A DNA stretch of 28,340 bases from Saccoglossus kowalevskii (taxonomy: Eukaryota > Hemichordata > Enteropneusta > Harrimaniidae): assembly GCF_000003605.2 (NCBI RefSeq), contig NW_003148117.1:1-28340 (forward strand), written 5' to 3'. The translations under genes and the position numbers were made by a program. Below, one piece after another: positions 12,582 through 25,112 of the stretch. Under the pieces are notes generated by a model that saw nothing but the letters and a program-made list of their open reading frames with translations, had not been told where the DNA came from and searched no databases. Each line of letters opens with the position of its first letter. Position 1 is the first letter of the stretch.

Positions 12582-15095
12582 ATTATGGGCAATATACAGT
12601 GCTATGGTTGTCATTGCTTTAACACATTGGAGACCACACAAATGTTACTACAAACATTATGGGCAATATACAGTGCTATGGTTGTCATTGCTTTAACACA
12701 TTTGAGACCACACAAATGTTACTGCAAACATTATGGGCAATATACAGTGCTATGGTTGTCATTGCTTTAACACATTGGAGACCACACAAATGTTACTGCA
12801 AACATTATGGGCAATATACAGTGCTATGGTTGTCATTGCTTTAACACATTGGAGACCACACACATGTTACTACAAACATTATGGGCAATATACAGTGCTA
12901 TGGTTGTCATTGCTTTAACACATTGGAGACCACACAAATGTTACTACAACATTATGGGCAATATACAGTGATATGGTTGTCATTGCTTTAACACATTGGA
13001 GACCACACAAATGTTACTACAAACATTATGGGCAATACACAGTGCTATGGTTGTCATTGCGTTAACACATTGGAGACCACACAAATGTTACTGCAAACAT
13101 TATGGGCAATACACGGTGCTATGGTTGTCATTGGGTTAACAGATTGGAGACCACACAAATGTTACTACAAACATTATGGGCAATATACAGTGCTATGGTT
13201 GTCATTGCGTTAACACATTGGAGACCACACAAATGTTACTGCAAACATTATGGGCAATATACAGTGCTATGGTTGTCATTGCGTTAACAGATTGGAGACC
13301 ATACAAACGTTACTGCAAACATCATGGGCAATATACAGTGCTATGGTTGTCATTGCTTTAACACATTGGAGACCACACAAATGTTACTGCAAACATTATG
13401 GGCAATATACAGTGCTATGGTTGTCATTGCGTTAACACATTGGAGACCACACAAACGTTACTGCAAACATTATGGGCAATACACAGTGCTATGGTTGTCA
13501 TTGCGTTAACAGATTGGAGACCACACAAATGTTACTGCAAACATTATGGGCAATATACAGTGCTATGGTTGTCATTGGGTTAACAGATTGGAGACCACAC
13601 AAATGTTACTGCAAACATTATGGGCAATATACAGTGCTATGGTTGTCATTGCGTTAACACATTGGAGACCACACAAATGTTACTGCAAACATTATGGGCA
13701 ATATACAGTGCTATGGTTGTCATTGCGTTAACAGATTGGAGACCATACAAACGTTACTGCAAACATCATGGGCAATATACAGTGCTATGGTTGTCATTGC
13801 TTTAACACATTGGAGACCACACAAATGTTACTGCAAACATTATGGGCAATATACAGTGCTATGGTTGCCATTGCGTTAACAGATTGGAGACCATACAAAC
13901 GTTACTACAAACATTATGGGCAATATACAGTGCTATGGTTGTCATTGCTTTAACACATTGGAGACCACACAAATGTTACTGCAAACATTATGGGCAATAT
14001 ACAGTGCTATGGTTGTCATTGCTTTAACACATTGGAGACCACACAAATGTTACAACAAACATTATGGGCAATATACAGTGCTATGGTTGTCATTGCTTTA
14101 ACACATTTGAGACCACACAAATGTTACTGCAAACATTATGGGCAATATACAGTGCTATGGTTGTCATTGCTTTAACACATTGGAGACCACACAAATGTTA
14201 CTGCAAACATTATGGGCAATATACAGTGCTATGGTTGTCATTGCTTTAACACATTGGAGACCACACACATGTTACTACAAACATTATGGGCAATATACAG
14301 TGCTATGGTTGTCATTGCTTTAACACATTGGAGACCACACAAATGTTACTACAACATTATGGGCAATATACAGGGATATGGTTGTCATTGCTTTAACACA
14401 TTGGAGACCACACAAATGTTACTACAAACATTATGGGCAATACACAGTGCTATGGTTGTCATTGCGTTAACACATTGGAGACCACACAAATGTTACTGCA
14501 AACATTATGGGCAATACACGGTGCTATGGTTGTCATTGGGTTAACAGATTGGAGACCACACAAATGTTACTACAAACATTATGGGCAATATACAGTGCTA
14601 TGGTTGTCATTGCGTTAACACATTGGAGACCACACAAATGTTACTGCAAACATTATGGGCAATATACAGTGCTATGGTTGTCATTGCGTTAACAGATTGG
14701 AGACCATACAAACGTTACTGCAAACATCATGGGCAATATACAGTGCTATGGTTGTCATTGCTTTAACACATTGGAGACCACACAAATGTTACTGCAAACA
14801 TTATGGGCAATATACAGTGCTATGGTTGTCATTGCGTTAACACATTGGAGACCACACAAACGTTACTGCAAACATTATGGGCAATACACAGTGCTATGGT
14901 TGTCATTGCGTTAACAGATTGGAGACCACACAAATGTTACTGCAAACATTATGGGCAATATACAGTGCTATGGTTGTCATTGGGTTAACAGATTGGAGAC
15001 CACACAAATGTTACTGCAAACATTATGGGCAATATACAGTGCTATGGTTGTCATTGCGTTAACACATTGGAGACCACACAAATGTTACTGCAAAC
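12582..15095 (+). repeat. 19-unit tandem duplication (offset 1405)
   Basis: Bases 12582-13690 recur at 13987-15095. Shared markers in order are ACATTTGAGACC, CACACATG, the one-base deletion TACTACAACATT (12943 and 14348-14357), CAATACACAG, CAATACACGG/GGGTTAAC, CATACAAACGTT, CATCATGGG, CACAAACGTT, CAATACACAG and GGGTTAAC. The offset is 19 units minus the one deleted base. The copies differ at GTGATATGG (about 12967) versus GGGATATGG (about 14372). A smaller 6-unit repeat (offset 444) is nested inside: 13173-13394 matches 13617-13838. Confidence 0.85.
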
Positions 15096-16723
15096 ATTAT
15101 GGGCAATATACAGTGCTATGGTTGTCATTGCGTTAACAAATTGGAGACCATACAAATGTTACTGCAAACATTATGGGCAATATACAGTGCTATGGTTGTC
15201 ATTGCTTTAACACATTGGAGACCACACAAATGTTACTGCAAACATTATGGGCAATATACAGTGCTATGGTTGTCATTGCGTTAACACATTGGAAACCACA
15301 CAAATGTTACTACAAACATTATGGGCAATATACAGTGATATGGTTGTCATTGCTTTAACACATTGGAGACCACACAAATGTTACTACAAACATTATGGGC
15401 AATATACAGTGCTATGATTGTCATTGCTTTAACAGATTGGAGACCACACAAATGTTACTGCAAACATTATGGGCAATATACAGTGCTATGGTTGTCATTG
15501 CGTTAACAGATTGGAGACCACACAAATGTTACTACAAACATTATGGGCAATATACAGTGCTATGGTTGTCATTGCGTTAACAGATTGGAGACCACACAAA
15601 TGTTACTACAAACATTATGGGCAATATACAGCGCTATGGTTGTCATTGCTTTAACACATTGGAGACCACACAAATGTTACAACAAACATTATGGGCAATA
15701 TACAGTGATATGGTTGTCATTGCTTTAACACATTGGAGACCACACAAATGTTACTACAAACATTATGGACAATATACAGTGCTATGGTTGCCATTGCGTT
15801 AACACATTGGAGACCACACAAATGTTACTACAAACATTATGGGCAATATACAGTGCTATGGTTGTCATTGCGTTAACACATTGGAGACCACACAAATGTT
15901 ACTACAAACATTATGGGCAATATACAGTGCTATGGTTGCCATTGCGTTAACAGATTGGAGACCACACAAATGTTACTGCAAACATTACGGGCAATATACA
16001 GTGCTATGGTTGTCATTGCGTTAACAGATTGGAGACCACACAAATGTTACTACAAACATTATGGGCAATATACAGTGCTATAGTTGTCATTGCGTTAACA
16101 GATTGGAGACCACACGAATGTTACTACAAACATTATGGGCAATACACAGTGCTATGGTTGTCATTGGGTTAACAGATTGGAGACCACACAAATGTTACTG
16201 CAAACATTATGGGCAATATACAGTGCTATGGTTGCCATTGCGTTAACAGATTGGAGACCATACAAACGTTACTGCAAACATTATGGGCAATATACAGTGC
16301 TATGGTTGTCATTGCGTTAACAGATTGAAGACCACACAAATGTTACTACAAACATTATGGGCAATATATAGTGCTATGGTTGTCATTGTGTTAACAGATT
16401 GGAGACCACACAAATGTTACTGCAAACATTATGGGCAATATACAGTGCTATGGTTGTCATTTCGTTAACAGATTGGAGACCACACAAATGTTACTACAAA
16501 CATTATGGGCAATACACGGTGCTATGGTTGTCATTGCGTTAACACATTGGAGACCACACAAATGTTACTGCAAACATTATGGGCAATATACAGTGCTATG
16601 GTTGTCATTGCGTTAACAGATTGGAGACCATACAAACGTTACTGCAAACATCATGGGCAATATACAGTGCTATGGTTGTCATTGCTTTAACACATTGGAG
16701 ACCACACAAATGTTACTGCAAAC

Positions 16724-17315
16724 ATTATGGGCAATATACAGTGCTATGGTTGTCATTGCGTTAACAGATTGGAGACCACACGAATGTTACTACAAACATT
16801 ATGGGCAATATACAGTGCTATGGTTGTCATTGCGTTAACAGATTGGAGACCACACGAATGTTACTACAAACATTATGGGCAATATACAGTGCTATGGTTG
16901 TCATTGGGTTAACAGATTGGAGACCACACAAATGTTACTACAAACATTATGGGCAATATACAGTGCTATGGTTGTCATTGCGTTAACAGATTGGAGACTA
17001 CACAAATGTTACTACAAACATTATGGGCAATATACAGTGCTATGGTTGTCATTGCGTTAACAGATTGGAGACCACACGAATGTTACTACAAACATTATGG
17101 GCAATATACAGTGCTATGGTTGTCATTGCGTTAACAGATTGGAGACCACACGAATGTTACTACAAACATTATGGGCAATATACAGTGCTATGGTTGTCAT
17201 TGGGTTAACAGATTGGAGACCACACAAATGTTACTACAAACATTATGGGCAATATACAGTGCTATGGTTGTCATTGCGTTAACAGATTGGAGACTACACA
17301 AATGTTACTGCAAAC
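16724..17315 (+). repeat. Four-unit (296-bp) tandem duplication
   Basis: Four units in the order CACACGAATG, CACACGAATG, GGGTTAACAG, GAGACTACAC occur at 16724-17019 and again at 17020-17315. The copies are almost identical; the last unit ends CTACAAAC in the first and CTGCAAAC in the second. The short period and high identity suggest a recent event. Confidence 0.85.
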
Positions 17316-17991
17316 ATTATGGGCAGCATACAGTGCTATGGTTGTCATTGCGTTAACATATTGGAGACTACACAAATGTTACTGCAAACATTATGGGCAA
17401 TATACAGTGCTATGGTTGTCATTGCTTTAACACATTGGAGACCACACAACTGTCACTACAAACATTATGGGCAATATACAGTGCTATAGTTGTCATTGCG
17501 TTAACACATTGGAGACCACACGAATGTTACTGCAAACATTATGGGCAATACACAGTGCTATGGTTGTCATTGGGTTAACAGATTGGAGACCACACAAATG
17601 TTACTGCAAACATTATGGGCGATATACAGTGCTATGGTTGTCATTGCTTTAACACGTTGGAGACTACACAAATGTTACTACAAACATTATGGGCAATATA
17701 CAGTGCTATGGTTGTCATTGCGTTAACAGATTGGAGACCACACAAATGTTACTGCAAACATTATGGGCAATATACAGTGCTATGGTTGTCATTGGGTTAA
17801 CAGATTGGAGACCACACAAATGTTACTGCAAACATTATGGGCAATATACAGTGCTATGGTTGTCATTGCTTTAACACGTTGGAGACCACACAAATGTTAC
17901 TGCAAACATTATGGGCAATATACAGTGCTATGGTTGTCATTGCTTTAACACATTGGAGACCACACAAATGTTACTGCAAACATTATGGGCA

Positions 17992-18001
17992 ATACTAGTA
18001 T
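17992..18001. repeat. ATACTAGTAT insertion, site 2
   Basis: This is the same six-base gain at the same unit position (7 bases after the unit's ATG), but on a class B unit (GCGTTAACAGATTGG) ending CTACAAAC. It lies in the first copy of the 12-unit duplication. Confidence 0.9.
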
Positions 18002-18885
18002 ACAGTGCTATGGTTGTCATTGCGTTAACAGATTGGAGACCACACAAATGTTACTACAAACATTATGGGCAATACACAGTGCTATGGTTGTCATTGGGTT
18101 AACAGATTGGAGACCACACAAATGTTACTGCAAACATTATGGGCAATATACAGTGCTATAGTTGTCATTGCTTTAACACATTGGAGACCACACACATGTT
18201 ACTGCAAACATTATGGGCAATATACAGTGCTATGGTTGTCATTGCGTTAACAGATTGGAGACCACACAAATGTTACTACAAACATTATGGGCAATATACA
18301 GTGCAATGGTTGTCATTGCTTTAACACATTGGAGACCACACAAATGTTACTGCAAACATTATGGGCAATATACAGTGCTATGGTTGTCATTGCTTTAACA
18401 CATTGGAGACCACACAAATGTTACTGCAAACATTATGGGCAATACACAGTGCTATGGTTGTCATTGCTTTAACACATTGGAGACCACACAAATGTTACTA
18501 CAAACATTATGGGCAATATACAGTGATATGGTTGTCATTGCTTTAACACATTGGAGACCACACAAATGTTACTACAAACATTATGGGCAATATACAGTGC
18601 TATGGTTGCCATTGCGTTAACAGATTGGAGACCACACAAATGTTACTACAAACATTATGGGCAATATACAGTGCTATGGTTGTCATTGCGTTAACAGATT
18701 GGAGACCACACAAATGTTACTGCAAACATTATGGGCAATATACAGTGCTATGGTTGTCATTGCTTTAACACGTTGGAGACCACACAAATGTTACTGCAAA
18801 CATTATGGGCAATATACAGTGCTATGGTTGTCATTGCTTTAACACATTGGAGACCACACAAATGTTACTGCAAACATTATGGGCA

Positions 18886-18895
18886 ATACTAGTAT
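18886..18895. repeat. ATACTAGTAT insertion, site 3
   Basis: This is exactly 894 bases after site 2, in the second copy of the 12-unit duplication, so it is a duplicate of site 2 and not an independent insertion. Confidence 0.9.
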
Positions 18896-19621
18896 ACAGT
18901 GCTATGGTTGTCATTGCGTTAACAGATTGGAGACCACACAAATGTTACTACAAACATTATGGGCAATACACAGTGCTATGGTTGTCATTGGGTTAACAGA
19001 TTGGAGACCACACAAATGTTACTGCAAACATTATGGGCAATATACAGTGCTATAGTTGTCATTGCTTTAACACATTGGAGACCACACACATGTTACTGCA
19101 AACATTATGGGCAATATACAGTGCTATGGTTGTCATTGCGTTAACAGATTGGAGACCACACAAATGTTACTACAAACATTATGGGCAATATACAGTGCAA
19201 TGGTTGTCATTGCTTTAACACATTGGAGACCACACAAATGTTACTGCAAACATTATGGGCAATATACAGTGCTATGGTTGTCATTGCTTTAACACATTGG
19301 AGACCACACAAATGTTACTGCAAACATTATGGGCAATACACAGTGCTATGGTTGTCATTGCGTTAACAGATTGGAGACCACACAAATGTTACTGCAAGCA
19401 TTATGGGCAATATACTGTGCTATGGTTGTCATTGCTTTAACACATTGGAGACCACACACATGTTACTACAAACATTATGGGCAATATACAGTGCTATGGT
19501 TGTCATTGCTTTAACAGATTGGAGACCACACAAATGTTACTGCAAACATTATGGGCAATATACAGTGCTATGGTTGTCATTGCTTTAACACATTGGAGAC
19601 CACACACATGTTACTACAAAC

Positions 19622-19917
19622 ATTATGGGCAATATACAGTGCTATGGTTGTCATTGCTTTAACACATTGGAGACCACACAAATGTTACTACAAACATTAT
19701 GGGCAATATACAGTGATATGGTTGTCATTGCTTTAACACATTGGAGACCACACAAATGTTACTACAAACATTATGGGCAATATACAGTGCTATGGTTGTC
19801 ATTGCTTTAACACATTGGAGACCACACAAATGTTACTACAAACATTATGGGCAATATACAGTGATATGGTTGTCATTGCTTTAACACATTGGAGACCACA
19901 CAAATGTTACTACAAAC
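19622..19917 (+). repeat. Two-unit (148-bp) alternation
   Basis: Units alternate GTGCTATGG and GTGATATGG on an otherwise identical class A background ending CTACAAAC. This gives two copies of a 148-bp dimer. Confidence 0.75.
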
Positions 19918-20371
19918 ATTATGGGCAATATACAGTGCTATGGTTGTCATTGCTTTAACACATTGGAGACCACACAAATGTTACTGCAAACATTATGGGC
20001 AATATACAGTGCTATGGTTGTCATTGCTTTAACAGATTGGAGACCACACAAATGTTACTGCAAACATTATGGGCAATATACAGTGCTATGGTTGTCATTG
20101 CTTTAACACATTGGAGACCACACAAATGTTACTACAAACATTATGGGCAATATACAGTGATATGGTTGTCATTGCTTTAACACATTGGAGACCACACAAA
20201 TGTTACTACAAACATTATGGGCAATATACAGTGCTATGGTTGCCATTGCGTTAACAGATTGGAGACCACACAAATGTTACTACAAACATTATGGGCAATA
20301 TACAGTGCTATGGTTGCCATTGCGTTAACATATTGGAGACCACACAAATGTTACTACAAACATTATGGGCA

Positions 20372-20381
20372 ATACTAGTAT
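20372..20381. repeat. ATACTAGTAT insertion, site 4
   Basis: The insertion is the same and the class B unit resembles sites 2 and 3. The preceding unit differs (GCGTTAACATATTGG), so flanking identity to sites 2 and 3 is lost on the left. Confidence 0.9.
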
Positions 20382-21413
20382 ACAGTGCTATGGTTGTCAT
20401 TGCGTTAACAGATTGGAGACCACACAAATGTTACTACAAACATTATGGGCAATATACAGTGCTATGGTTGTCATTGCGTTAACACATTGGAGACCACACA
20501 AATGTTACTACAAACATTATGGGCAATATACAGTGCTATGGTTGTCATTGCTTTAACACATTGGAGACCACACAAATGTTACTACAAACATTATGGGCAA
20601 TATACAGTGATATGGTTGTCATTGCTTTAACACATTGGAGACCACACAAATGTTACTACAAACATTATGGGCAATATACAGTGCTATGGTTGCCATTGCG
20701 TTAACACATTGGAGACCACACAAATGTTACTACAAACATTATGGGCAATATACAGTGATATGGTTGTCATTGCTTTAACACATTGGAGACCACACAAATG
20801 TTACTACAAACATTATGGGCAATATACAGTGCTATGATTGTCATTGCGTTAACAGATTGGAGACCACACAAATGTTACTACAAACATTATGGGCAATATA
20901 CAGTGCTATGGTTGTCATTGCGTTAACACATTGGAGACCACACAAATGTTACTACAAACATTATGGGCAATATACAGTGCTATGGTTGTCATTGCGTTAA
21001 CAGATTGGAGACCACACAAATGTTACTACAAACATTATGGGCAATATACAGTGCTATGGTTGTCATTGCGTTAACACATTGGAGACCACACAAATGTTAC
21101 TACAAACATTATGGGCAATATACAGTGCTATGGTTGTCATTGCGTTAACACATTGGAGACCACACGAATGTTACTGCAAACATTATGGGCAATATACAGT
21201 GCTATGGTTGTCATTGCGTTAACAGATTGGAGACCACACAAATGTTACTACAAACATTATGGGCAATATACAGTGCTATGGTTGTCATTGCGTTAACACA
21301 TTGGAGACCACACAAATGTTACTACAAACATTATGGGCAATACACAGTGCTATGGTTGTCATTGGGTTAACAGATTGGAGACTACACAAATGTTACTGCA
21401 AACATTATGGGCA

Positions 21414-21423
21414 ATACTAGTAT
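21414..21423. repeat. ATACTAGTAT insertion, site 5
   Basis: The unit background is GCGTTAACACATTGG with CATACAAACGTT, as at site 1, and the preceding unit also carries GAGACTACAC as at site 1. Sites 1 and 5 are therefore copies of one another, about 15.9 kb apart. Confidence 0.9.
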
Positions 21424-23185
21424 ACAGTGCTATGGTTGTCATTGCGTTAACACATTGGAGACCATACAAACGTTACTGCAAACATTATGGGCAATATACA
21501 GTGCTATGGTTGTCATTGCTTTAACACATTGGAGACCACACAAATGTTACTGCAAACATTATGGGCAATATACAGTGCTATGGTTGTCATTGCGTTAACA
21601 GATTGGAGACTACACAAATGTTACTGCAAACATTATGGGCAATATACAGTGCTATGGTTGTCATTGCGTTAACACATTGGAGACCACACAAATGTTACTA
21701 CAAACATTATGGGCAATATACAGTGCTATGGTTGTCATTGCGTTAACACATTGGAGACCACGCAAATGTTACTACAAACATTATGGGCAATATACAGTGC
21801 TATGGTTGCCATTGCGTTAACAGATTGGAGACCACACAAATGTTACTGCAAACATTATGGGCAATATACAGTGCTATGGTTGTCATTGCGTTAACACATT
21901 GGAGACCACACAAATGTTACTACAAACATTATGGGCAATATACAGTGCTATGGTTGTCATTGGGTTAACACATTGGAGACCACACAAATGTTACTACAAA
22001 CATTATGGGCAATATACAGTGCTATGGTTGTCATTTCGTTAACAGATTGGAGACCACACAAATGTTACTGCAAACATTATGGGCAATATACAGTGCTATG
22101 GTTGTCATTGCTTTAACACATTGGAGACCACACAAATGTTACTGCAAACATTATGGGCAATATACAGTGCTATGGTTGTCATTGCGTTACCAGATTGGAG
22201 ACCACACAAATGTTACTACAAACATTATGGGCAATATACAGTGCTATAGTTGTCATTGCGTTAACAGATTGGAGACCACACGAATGTTACTACAAACATT
22301 ATGGGCAATACACAGTGCTATGGTTGTCATTGCGTTAACAGATTGGAGACCACACAAATGTTACTGCAAACATTATGGGCAATATACAGTGCTATGGTTG
22401 CCATTGCGTTAACAGATTGGAGACCACACGAATGTTACTACAAACATTATGGGCAATATACAGTGCTATGGTTGCCATTGCGTTAACAGATTGGAGACCA
22501 TACAAACGTTACTGCAAACATTATGGGCAATATACAGTGCTATGGTTGTCATTGCGTTAACAGATTGAAGACCACACAAATGTTACTACAAACATTATGG
22601 GCAATATACAGTGCTATGGTTGTCATTGTGTTAACAGATTGGAGACCACACAAATGTTACTGCAAACATTATGGGCAATATACAGTGCTATGGTTGTCAT
22701 TTCGTTAACAGATTGGAGACCACACAAATGTTACTACAAACATTATGGGCAATACACAGTGCTATGGTTGTCATTGCTTTAACAGATTGGAGACCACACA
22801 AATGTTACTGCAAACATTATGGGCAATATACAGTGCTATGGTTGTCATTGGGTTAACAGATTGGAGACCACACAAATGTTACTGCAAACATTATGGGCAA
22901 TATACAGTGCTATGGTTGTCATTGCGTTAACACATTGGAGACCACACAAATGTTACTGCAAACATTATGGGCAATATACAGTGCTATGGTTGTCATTGCG
23001 TTAACAGATTGGAGACCATACAAACGTTACTGCAAACATCATGGGCAATATACAGTGCTATGGTTGTCATTGCGTTAACAGATTGGAGACCACACAAATG
23101 TTACTGCAAACATTATGGGCAATATACAGTGCTATGGTTGTCATTGCTTTAACACATTGGAGACCACACAAATGTTACTGCAAAC

Positions 23186-23410
23186 ATTATGGGCAATACA
23201 CAGTGCTATGGTTGTCATTGGGTTAACAGATTGGAGACCACACAAAATGTTACTGCAAACATTATGGGCAATATACAGTGCTATGGTTGTCATTGCGTTA
23301 ACACAATTGGAGACCACACAAATGTTTACTGCAAACATTATGGGCATATACAGTGCTATGGTTGTCATTGCGTTAACACATTGGAGACCAACACAAATGT
23401 TACTGCAAAC
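23186..23410 (+). repeat. Three units with clustered one-base indels
   Basis: Within about 150 bases there are five single-base changes in length: CACAAAATG (+A), ACACAATTGG (+A), AATGTTTACT (+T), GGGCATATAC (-A) and GACCAACAC (+A). The units are 75, 76 and 74 bp long. Most events sit in short homopolymers. The resulting frame changes produce the longest open frames in the area (about 136 codons on + and 109 on -), which are not credible genes. Confidence 0.85.
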
Positions 23411-25112
23411 ATTATGGGCAATATACAGTGCTATGGTTGTCATTGCGTTAACAGATTGGAGACCATACAAACGTTACTGCAAACATCATGGGCAATATAC
23501 AGTGCTATGGTTGTCATTGCTTTAACACATTGGAGACCACACAAATGTTACTGCAAACATTATGGGCAACATACAGTGCTATGGTTGTCATTGCGTTAAC
23601 AGATTGGAGACAACACAAATGTTACTGCAAACATTATGGGCAATATACAGTGCTATGGTTGTCATTGCTTTAACACATTGGAGACCACACAAATGTTACT
23701 ACAAACATTATGGGCAATATACAGTGCTATGGTTGTCATTGCGTTAACAGATTGGAGACCACACAAATGTTACTGCAAACAATATGGGCAATATACAGTG
23801 CTATGGTTGTCATTGCGTTAACAGATTGGAGACTACACAAATGTTACTACAAACATTATGGGCAATATACAGTGCTATGGTTGTCATTGCGTTAACACAT
23901 TGGAGACCACACAAATGTTACTGCAAACATTATGGGCAATATACAGTGCTATGGTTGTCATTGCGTTAACAGATTGGAGACCACACAAATGTTACTGCAA
24001 ACATTATGGGCAATATACAGTGCTATGGTTGTCATTGCGTTAACAGATTGGAGACCACACAAACGTTACTGCAAACATTACGGGCAATATACAGTGCTAT
24101 GGTTGTCATTGCTTTAACACATTGGAGACCACACAAATGTTACTGCAAACATTATGGGCAATATACAGTGCTATGGTTGTCATTGCGTTAACAGATTGGA
24201 GACCACACAAATGTTACTGCAAACATTATGGGCAATATACAGTGCTATGGTTGCCATTGCGTTAACAGATTGGAGACCATACAAACGTTACTACAAACAT
24301 TATGGGCAATATACAGTGCTATGGTTGTCATTGCTTTAACACATTGGAGACCACACAAATGTTACTGCAAACATTATGGGCAATATACAGTGCTATGGTT
24401 GTCATTGCTTTAACACATTGGAGACCACACATATGTTACTACAAACATTATGGGCAATATACAGTGCTATGGTTGTCATTGCTTTAACACATTGGAGACC
24501 ACACAAATGTTACTGCAAACATTATGGGCAATATACAGTGCTATGGTTGTCATTGCTTTAACACATTGGAGACCACACAAATGTTACTGCAAACATTATG
24601 GGCAATATACAGTGCTATGGTTGTCATTGCTTTAACACATTGGAGACCACACACATGTTACTACAAACATTATGGGCAATATACAGTGCTATGGTTGTCA
24701 TTGGGTTAACAGATTGGAGACCACACACATGTTACTGCAAACATTATGGGCAATATACAGTGATATGGTTATCATTGCGTTAACACATTGGAGACCACAC
24801 AAATGTTACTACAAACATTATGGGCAATATACAGTGATATGGTTGTCATTGCTTTAACACATTGGAGACCACACAAATGTTACTACAAACATTATGGGCA
24901 ATACACAGTGCTATGGTTGTCATTGGGTTAACAAATTGGAGACCACACAAATGTTACTGCAAACATTATGGGCAATATACAGTGCTATGGTTGTCATTGC
25001 GTTAACAGATTGGAGACCACACAAATGTTACTGCAAACATTATGGGCAATATACAGTGCTATGGTTGCCATTGCGTTAACAGATTGGAGACCATACAAAC
25101 GTTACTGCAAAC

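Larger units (their letters stand above)
17795..19348 (+). repeat. 12-unit tandem duplication carrying the 6-bp insertion (offset 894)
   Basis: Bases 17795-18454 recur at 18689-19348. Markers in order are ACACGTTGG, ATACTAGTAT, CAATACACAG/GGGTTAAC, CTATAGTTG with CACACATG, and GTGCAATGG. The offset is 12 units plus the 6-bp insertion. GTGCAATGG and the exact spacing occur nowhere else I could find. After 19348 the second copy diverges, with GCAAGCATT and ATATACTGTGC. Confidence 0.87.

Noticed and set aside
22005-22412. 135-codon open frame
   Set aside because: It arises because one unit has TTACCAG in place of TTAACAG (near 22188), losing its stop. It is otherwise ordinary satellite.
23141-23599. 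109-136-codon frames on both strands near 23.1-23.6 kb
   Set aside because: They are produced by the cluster of one-base indels at 23240-23395, which may be consensus errors, and encode only satellite-derived sequence.
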